From contig DQGF01000046.1 of assembly GCA_003525045.1 (NCBI GenBank), forward strand, positions 960 to 11,385: a DNA stretch of 10,426 bases, written 5' to 3'. Below are positions 6,463-10,426 of this stretch, in pieces (position 1 is the first letter of the stretch; each line of letters begins with the position of its first letter). This DNA comes from Pseudomonas sp. GTDB lineage: Bacteria; Pseudomonadota; Gammaproteobacteria; Pseudomonadales; Pseudomonadaceae. The position numbers and the translations under genes are program-made. The notes beneath the pieces are model-generated. The model worked only from the letters and a program-made list of their open reading frames with translations. It made no database searches and had not been told where the DNA came from.

Positions 6463-7971
6463 TTACCAGTGCAGCACCTTGATCCGGGCTGGCTCTTTCA
6501 TCACGATAAAACCGTAGTCGCCCAGCAGATAAATCCGGTAGTACTGGTTTTCCAGCAACGGTGGATAACCTTGATACCCCACCCGGGTCGCGTTACGCCG
6601 CTCCCTTTCCGCCACCACATTGGTGATACCCAGCTTCGGCAGGTTTTCGGCCATCACCAAAAAGTCGATGTTCAGTAGATAGTGCAACACCGGCATCTGC
6701 TTGAACGAACCCGCGGCCCCCACCAGCCAGTAATCGGAGTAGGTCACCGACAGGTAAATGCGCTTGGCCTCGCGCAGTTCGCGACGGGATGCAATGTCGT
6801 GCGCCATGCTGGATACCGCGCTGGAGGCGAAGACTTTCTGCACTGCCAGCACCCGACCATAGGCATACGATAGCGACAGCATCGCCAACAGAGGAATCAC
6901 CAGCAGTAGCGGCAGTCGCTCGTGGATTCGGGCCAACGCCAGGTGGCCCAAGTAGAACAACAAAAGTAACAGGACGGCGAAGCCCATCAGCGTCCTGGCC
7001 CCTTCATTGAAATCCCGGAAAAACAGCGCCATGCCCGACACCAGCAGTGTCACCGCCGGCACGGTCAGCACACAGATCAGGCCGATCAGCATTTTCTTCG
7101 CCGGGCTGTCCTGACGTCCCGCGACGTTGAGTCCCAGAGCAACCGCGCCGGCGATGGCACACAGCAACAATCCGGCGAACACCCAGGTAAACCCGCCGTG
7201 AAACAGCAGCACGACTTTCTCCAGCACCCGGGCGATGTTGGTATGCAGTTGCAGCAGCGGCTCCGCCGACCAGTTCAGCAGCGACGTGCGATTCTGTTGG
7301 GTGAAGGGGTAAGCACTGACGGCATAAATCAGGCAGCCAAGGATAGCCTGAGCCATTTTCCAGCCGATTAAGCCGCCCCACTGGGGCCAGGCCAATTTGT
7401 CGTTGGCGCTTCTGAGCGCCTCAAGGCAACACAGCCCGAGAAACACGTTGAAGCTCACCTGATACAACCCCAGCGCCAGGGCAATCAGGAAGGACGGCAC
7501 CAGCCACTGCAGGATGCGCGAGGGGTGACGGAAGGTGATGGCGTAGATGACCGCCACCAGGCTCAAGGTCATGGCGGGGCCGTCGTATTGATAAGACAGG
7601 TTTTGCAGAAAGAAGGGGTTGTACCAGAGCGGCAACGCCACCAGGCAGCAGGCAAGCGTCGGCTGTGGGTAGTAATGAAAGGTCAGGCGGGTCAACGCCG
7701 CGGCCATGGCCAGCGTGGTGATCAACAGCGGCAAAGGAAAGATGTTCGGCGCGCCATTGCTGAACGTCAACAGGTTGTAGAACAGGTCGGCAAACAACCG
7801 CCCCTGGCTCGCCCAGGCGGTACCTGCGGAGAGTGAGCGCCAATTGTCGTCAATGTAGGGATAGTCGGCGAGGATCAGCGGCACGACGTACATAAAGGTC
7901 GCGAGTAGGAAAAACAGCCAGACCTGGCGACCTCCGAGTTCTTCGCTGACCAGTCGCTTGAGCCGGCCCAT
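6463..7971 (-). CDS. GtrII-like polytopic glucosyltransferase (serotype-specific transferase of the gtr operon)
   Basis: The 502-residue protein is mostly hydrophobic: about 10-12 membrane segments span residues 17 to about 395, followed by a soluble tail of roughly 110 residues. The first external loop carries ADYPYIDDNWRS (35-46), with acidic residues Asp36, Asp41 and Asp42 positioned as in GT-C glycosyltransferases and in the GtrII family. Such enzymes take glucose (or another sugar) from undecaprenyl phosphate on the periplasmic side and add it to O-antigen or another surface glycan. The start at 7971 lies one base after the gtrB stop and has no strong ribosome binding site, so translation is probably coupled to gtrB. 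The frame stays open to 8070, but that extension lies wholly inside gtrB. The third gene in gtr cassettes is the variable, specificity-giving one, so the exact sugar and linkage cannot be read from sequence. Confidence is high for a membrane glycosyltransferase and moderate for the GtrII family. Confidence 0.8.
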   Translation of the reverse strand: MGRLKRLVSEELGGRQVWLFFLLATFMYVVPLILADYPYIDDNWRSLSAGTAWASQGRLFADLFYNLLTFSNGAPNIFPLPLLITTLAMAAALTRLTFHYYPQPTLACCLVALPLWYNPFFLQNLSYQYDGPAMTLSLVAVIYAITFRHPSRILQWLVPSFLIALALGLYQVSFNVFLGLCCLEALRSANDKLAWPQWGGLIGWKMAQAILGCLIYAVSAYPFTQQNRTSLLNWSAEPLLQLHTNIARVLEKVVLLFHGGFTWVFAGLLLCAIAGAVALGLNVAGRQDSPAKKMLIGLICVLTVPAVTLLVSGMALFFRDFNEGARTLMGFAVLLLLLFYLGHLALARIHERLPLLLVIPLLAMLSLSYAYGRVLAVQKVFASSAVSSMAHDIASRRELREAKRIYLSVTYSDYWLVGAAGSFKQMPVLHYLLNIDFLVMAENLPKLGITNVVAERERRNATRVGYQGYPPLLENQYYRIYLLGDYGFIVMKEPARIKVLHW

Positions 7972-7972
7972 G

Positions 7973-8920
7973 CTAAAGCCCGAGCCGGTCTTTGCCGCCG
8001 ACGATGTCTTTGACCACGTAGCGTGGCCGATGCTTGGCTTCGATGTAGATGCGGCCGACGTACTCGCCAAGGATACCGATGCCGATCAGCTGTACGCCGC
8101 CGAGAAACAGTATCGCGGTCATCAACGACGGGTAACCGGGGACGCTGTTGCCGAAGAAAATCTTGTCCAGCACCATGTAGACCGCGTACAGCACCGCAAA
8201 GATCGAAATTCCGCCACCGATGTAGGTCCACAACCGCAACGGCACCGTGCTGAACGAGGTCACGCCTTCCAGCGCCAGGTTCCAGAGTTTCCAGCCATTG
8301 AACTTACTGGTCCCCGCCGCTCGCTCGGCGCGCTCGTACTCCACGACCACTGTGGTAAATCCGGCCCACGACAGCACGCCTTTCATGAACAACTGATGCT
8401 CGGGAAGTGCGCGAATCACGTCGACTACCTTGCGGTCCATGAGTCGAAAATCACCGACGTTTTCTTCGATCCGGGTGTAAGCGATGCGGTTCAACACTTG
8501 GTAGAAGAGCGCTGCGCTGAGGCGTTTGAGGAATCCGTCGGCGGTGCGATCGCGTCGTTTGGCGAGCACCACATCGGCGCCTTTCTGCCATTCTTCAATC
8601 AACCGCGGGACGACACTGATCGGATCCTGCAGGTCCACGTCCATAGGGATTACCGCATCGCCGCTGGCATATTCCAGGCCGGCGAACAGCGCCGGCTCCT
8701 TGCCGAAATTACGCGAGAAGTTGATCAGCAATACCTGCTCATCGGCTTGCGCCAGGGCCTTGATCTGCTCGGCTGTGCGGTCGGAACTGCCATCGTTGAT
8801 GAACACGATCTCGAACTCGAACTCGATCTGTTCAAGTTGCAACTCACGGCGCACCGCCAGATAAAACAGGTCGATCGCCTGCTCCTCATTGAACACCGGA
8901 ACGATCAACGAGATTTTCAT
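7973..8920 (-). CDS. gtrB: Bactoprenol glucosyltransferase GtrB (polyprenyl-phosphate glycosyltransferase)
   Basis: The 315-residue protein is a GT2-family transferase of the DPM1/GtrB type and of normal full length. It shows [10 protein letters not shown] (4-13), INDGSSDRT (41-49), the metal-binding DVDLQDP (94-100), GDFRLMDR (156-163), QLFMKG (176-181) and the loop RAAGTSKF (200-207). Two membrane segments follow (about 231-256 and 265-289) with a basic tail. The family moves glucose from UDP-glucose to undecaprenyl phosphate on the cytoplasmic face. It overlaps gtrA by 4 bases (ATGA) and is followed after one base by the GtrII-like gene, giving the standard gtrA-gtrB-gtr order. An ArnC-like or other sugar specificity cannot be excluded from motifs alone, but the neighbouring GtrA and GtrII-like proteins favour the Gtr role. 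Confidence 0.93.
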   Translation of the reverse strand: MKISLIVPVFNEEQAIDLFYLAVRRELQLEQIEFEFEIVFINDGSSDRTAEQIKALAQADEQVLLINFSRNFGKEPALFAGLEYASGDAVIPMDVDLQDPISVVPRLIEEWQKGADVVLAKRRDRTADGFLKRLSAALFYQVLNRIAYTRIEENVGDFRLMDRKVVDVIRALPEHQLFMKGVLSWAGFTTVVVEYERAERAAGTSKFNGWKLWNLALEGVTSFSTVPLRLWTYIGGGISIFAVLYAVYMVLDKIFFGNSVPGYPSLMTAILFLGGVQLIGIGILGEYVGRIYIEAKHRPRYVVKDIVGGKDRLGL

Positions 8921-9291
8921 TGCTCACGCTCGCGAAACACCACGTATTTTGAAAACAGAAAGCCCAACACCAGGCTCAAGACCGAAAACAGGGCCACCGT
9001 CAGCAGGCCATGAAGCCGCCACACGTCACCGGCATGGCCGACGCCCAGGCTCAGCGCCCCCATGGCGCCCAAGAATAGAAGGTAGCCGCCAACCGACACC
9101 TTGGCGTCGAAGGTATACAGCGCGTTCATGTAAAAGGAGAAAGAGGCGGCAACGCAGAAAGCTGCCAGGTTGCTCACGGCCTGGCTGAAGTCGGCCGCCA
9201 CACTCAGCAGGAAGAAGATTTGCCAGTGGATCAGCGTATTGGCGACCCCGACCACCGTGTAGCTGGAAAATCCTTTCCACAAGAGCCTCAT
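8917..9291 (-). CDS. gtrA: GtrA family protein, putative bactoprenol-linked glucose flippase
   Basis: The 124-residue protein has four membrane segments (about 10-31, 36-56, 67-86, 94-115). It shows the GtrA signature around [11 protein letters not shown] (13-23), [11 protein letters not shown] (52-62), and the C-terminal [11 protein letters not shown] (108-118). The length is normal for the family. GtrA is thought to flip undecaprenyl-phosphate-glucose from the cytoplasmic to the periplasmic leaflet, between the GtrB and Gtr steps. It is first in the operon: a GGGAGGG ribosome site lies just upstream and a sigma70-like promoter lies 22-49 bases before the ATG. Its TGA overlaps the gtrB ATG. 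Confidence 0.9.
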   Translation of the reverse strand: MRLLWKGFSSYTVVGVANTLIHWQIFFLLSVAADFSQAVSNLAAFCVAASFSFYMNALYTFDAKVSVGGYLLFLGAMGALSLGVGHAGDVWRLHGLLTVALFSVLSLVLGFLFSKYVVFREREQ

Positions 9292-9295
9292 GCCG

Positions 9296-9302
9296 CCCTC
9301 CC
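9296..9302 (-). promoter_or_regulatory. Ribosome binding site of gtrA
   Basis: On the minus strand GGGAGGG lies 4 bases before the ATG at 9291 (core GGAG about 6 bases before it). It is much stronger than the sites before gtrB and the GtrII-like gene, which fits operon entry at gtrA and coupled translation after it. Confidence 0.7.
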
Positions 9303-9312
9303 GCTTCAGGTC

Positions 9313-9340
9313 ATAAAACTTTGAACCTGTCTACTGTCAA
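9313..9340 (-). promoter_or_regulatory. Probable sigma70 promoter of the gtr operon
   Basis: On the minus strand a perfect -35 TTGACA (9340-9335) is followed after 16 bases by TTTTAT (9318-9313, 4 of 6 matches to TATAAT). Transcription would start near 9306, giving a very short leader of about 15 bases that still contains the gtrA ribosome site. This was found by eye; the -35 is strong and the -10 moderate. Confidence 0.55.
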
Positions 9341-9384
9341 AAATCACAGGCTTGATGGCCTTTCAGACTAGCGGTTGTTTGTGA

Positions 9385-9405
9385 CTTGCGATCTTTTGAT
9401 CTTCC
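9385..9405. repeat. REP-like remnant with GATCTTTTGATC palindrome
   Basis: The stretch reads CTTGCGATCTTTTGATCTTCC. The GCGATCTTTTGATCTT core is, from memory, the tail of another common Pseudomonas extragenic repeat that normally begins TGTAGGAGCTGCCGAAGGCT; that first half is missing here. The palindrome GATC-TTTT-GATC (9390-9401) lies about 50 bases upstream of the gtr -35 box. Confidence 0.4.
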
Positions 9406-9447
9406 AAATGCAAAAGCCCCGATCACTTGACCGGGGCTTTTGCATTT
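9406..9447 (-). terminator. Intrinsic hairpin terminator of the permease gene
   Basis: AAATGCAAAAGCCCCG (9406-9421) and its exact complement (9432-9447) form a perfect 16-bp stem with a 10-base loop. It starts 13 bases beyond the permease stop codon. The GC core flanked by A and T runs (CGGGGCTTTTGCATTT) can act in either direction, so it also shields the gtr promoter from permease transcription. Confidence 0.9.
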
Positions 9448-9460
9448 CAAGCGTGACGAC

Positions 9461-10426
9461 TTATGAAGCCGAACGCACCGCACCTTGCGACACATTGGTC
9501 GGTTGCAGCTTGAACACGTAGAACAATACCGTCAGCAGCACCAGGAACGCCGGGCCGACATAAAGTGCCACGCGGGTGTCCGGGAAGTACGCCATCAGCC
9601 CGACCACCAGCACCAGGAACGCCAGCGCCAGATAGGAGCTGACCGGGTACAGCCACATGCGGTATTTCAGGCCGGCACGTTCGCTGGCGCTCAGGCCTTT
9701 GCGGAACTTGAGCTGGGCCAGCAGGATCATCACCCAGGTCCAGATCGCACCAAAGGTGGCAATTGCCGTTACCCAGACGAAGACCTTCTCGGGTACCAGA
9801 TAGTTGAGCAACACGCCCAGCAGCAAGGCACCGATCGACAGCAGCAATGCACGACGTGGCACGCCGTTGTTCGAGGTCTTGGCGAATCCGGCCGGAGCCT
9901 GGCCGTTCTGCGCCAGGCTGTAGAGCATGCGCCCGGTGCTGAAGATGCCGCCGTTGCAGGACGACAGTGCGGCCGTGATCACCACGAAGTTGATGATGCC
10001 GGCGGCGGTCTTGATGCCCAGACGCTCGAAGGTCATGACGAACGGGCTGCCCTGAGTACCGATTTCGTTCCATGGGTAGATCGACAGAATCACGAACAGC
10101 GCGCCGACGTAGAACAGCAGAATCCGCCAGAACACCGAGCCGATCGCGTTGGGAATGGTCTTCTGCGGGTTCTTCGCTTCACCGGCGGTCAGGCCGATCA
10201 TCTCGACGCCGAGGTAGGCGAACATCACCATCTGCAGGGACATCAACACGCCTTGCACGCCGTTGGGCATGAAGCCGCCATGGGCCCAGAGATTGGAAAT
10301 CCCCAAGGCGACGCCGTCGTTGCCGAAGCCGAACGCGATCACGCCGATACCGCCCACCACCATCGCGATGATGGTGACGATCTTGATCAGGGCGAACCAG
10401 AACTCGAATTCACCGTAGTTCTTCAC
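9461..10426 (-). CDS. Amino-acid permease of the APC superfamily, ProY-like (N-terminal part outside window)
   Basis: The 321 visible residues are the C-terminal two thirds of an amino acid/proton symporter of the AAT family. From the right edge they read KNYGEFEFWFALIK, then LQMVMFAYLGVEMIGLTAGE, GEAKNPQKTIPNAI, YPWNEIGTQGSPFV, ALSSCNGGIFSTGRMLYSLA and LNYLVPEKVF, with about eight membrane segments. The segments align closely, from memory, with enterobacterial ProY (proline permease), so an inner-membrane amino-acid importer is secure; proline as substrate is a reasonable but unproved guess. The GTG at the very edge encodes an internal Val (ProY has a matching Val-Lys before its GELEFW segment), so about 140-150 N-terminal residues and the promoter lie beyond 10426. 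The stop is followed by a strong terminator, so it ends its transcript. Confidence 0.92.
   Translation of the reverse strand: MKNYGEFEFWFALIKIVTIIAMVVGGIGVIAFGFGNDGVALGISNLWAHGGFMPNGVQGVLMSLQMVMFAYLGVEMIGLTAGEAKNPQKTIPNAIGSVFWRILLFYVGALFVILSIYPWNEIGTQGSPFVMTFERLGIKTAAGIINFVVITAALSSCNGGIFSTGRMLYSLAQNGQAPAGFAKTSNNGVPRRALLLSIGALLLGVLLNYLVPEKVFVWVTAIATFGAIWTWVMILLAQLKFRKGLSASERAGLKYRMWLYPVSSYLALAFLVLVVGLMAYFPDTRVALYVGPAFLVLLTVLFYVFKLQPTNVSQGAVRSAS

Noticed and set aside
7958..9013. 351-codon plus-strand frame opposite gtrB
   Set aside because: It is a shadow of gtrB; the product is rich in Asp, His, Gln and Arg with no family resemblance.
9390..9424. Three GATC sites upstream of gtrA as a possible Dam/OxyR phase-variation switch, as in Salmonella gtr operons
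   Set aside because: Two of the sites belong to a repeat-like palindrome and one is in the terminator loop. All are well upstream of the promoter, no OxyR-type site spacing was seen, and fluorescens-group Pseudomonas usually lack Dam.

Overview
The window looks like chromosomal DNA from a Pseudomonas of the fluorescens type. The grounds are GC-rich coding sequence with matching codon habits, a pair of REP palindromes of the GAGCGAG/CTCGCGAAG class typical of that group, and gene families common there. This assignment is inference from style; no marker gene is present. Ten protein genes are seen, two of them cut by the window edges. There are no rRNA, tRNA, CRISPR, insertion sequence or phage genes.

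Left part (1-4589, + strand): the C-terminal end of an EAL-domain cyclic-di-GMP phosphodiesterase is followed, after 44 bases, by three genes translationally coupled by ATGA overlaps. They are an exported diheme cytochrome c peroxidase, a membrane histidine kinase with a large periplasmic helical sensor domain and an unusual H-box, and a soluble protein with an N-terminal receiver joined to a second, conventional histidine kinase core. The likely logic is a periplasmic redox or peroxide signal, then kinase 1, then the receiver of kinase 2, then an output not encoded here. The peroxidase has Phe where the classical Pseudomonas enzyme has the distal His of its peroxidatic haem. This tight peroxidase/kinase/receiver-kinase module is the most interesting part of the window.

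Middle (4590-6437): a 228-base intergenic region carries two inverted REP sequences (a REPIN-like unit). After it comes a membrane-anchored, stand-alone FMN/iron-sulfur glutamate-synthase-like protein (YerD/GltB-domain family) of unknown substrate.

Right part (6463-9291, - strand): a three-gene serotype-conversion-type operon, gtrA, gtrB and a GtrII-like polytopic glucosyltransferase, with essentially no spacing between genes. It should flip a lipid-linked glucose (or related sugar) across the membrane and add it to a surface polysaccharide. A good sigma70-type promoter and a strong ribosome binding site precede gtrA. Upstream of that promoter lies a REP-like remnant, then a perfect 16-bp hairpin terminator for the last gene, a proline-permease-like APC transporter (9461 to beyond the right edge, - strand).
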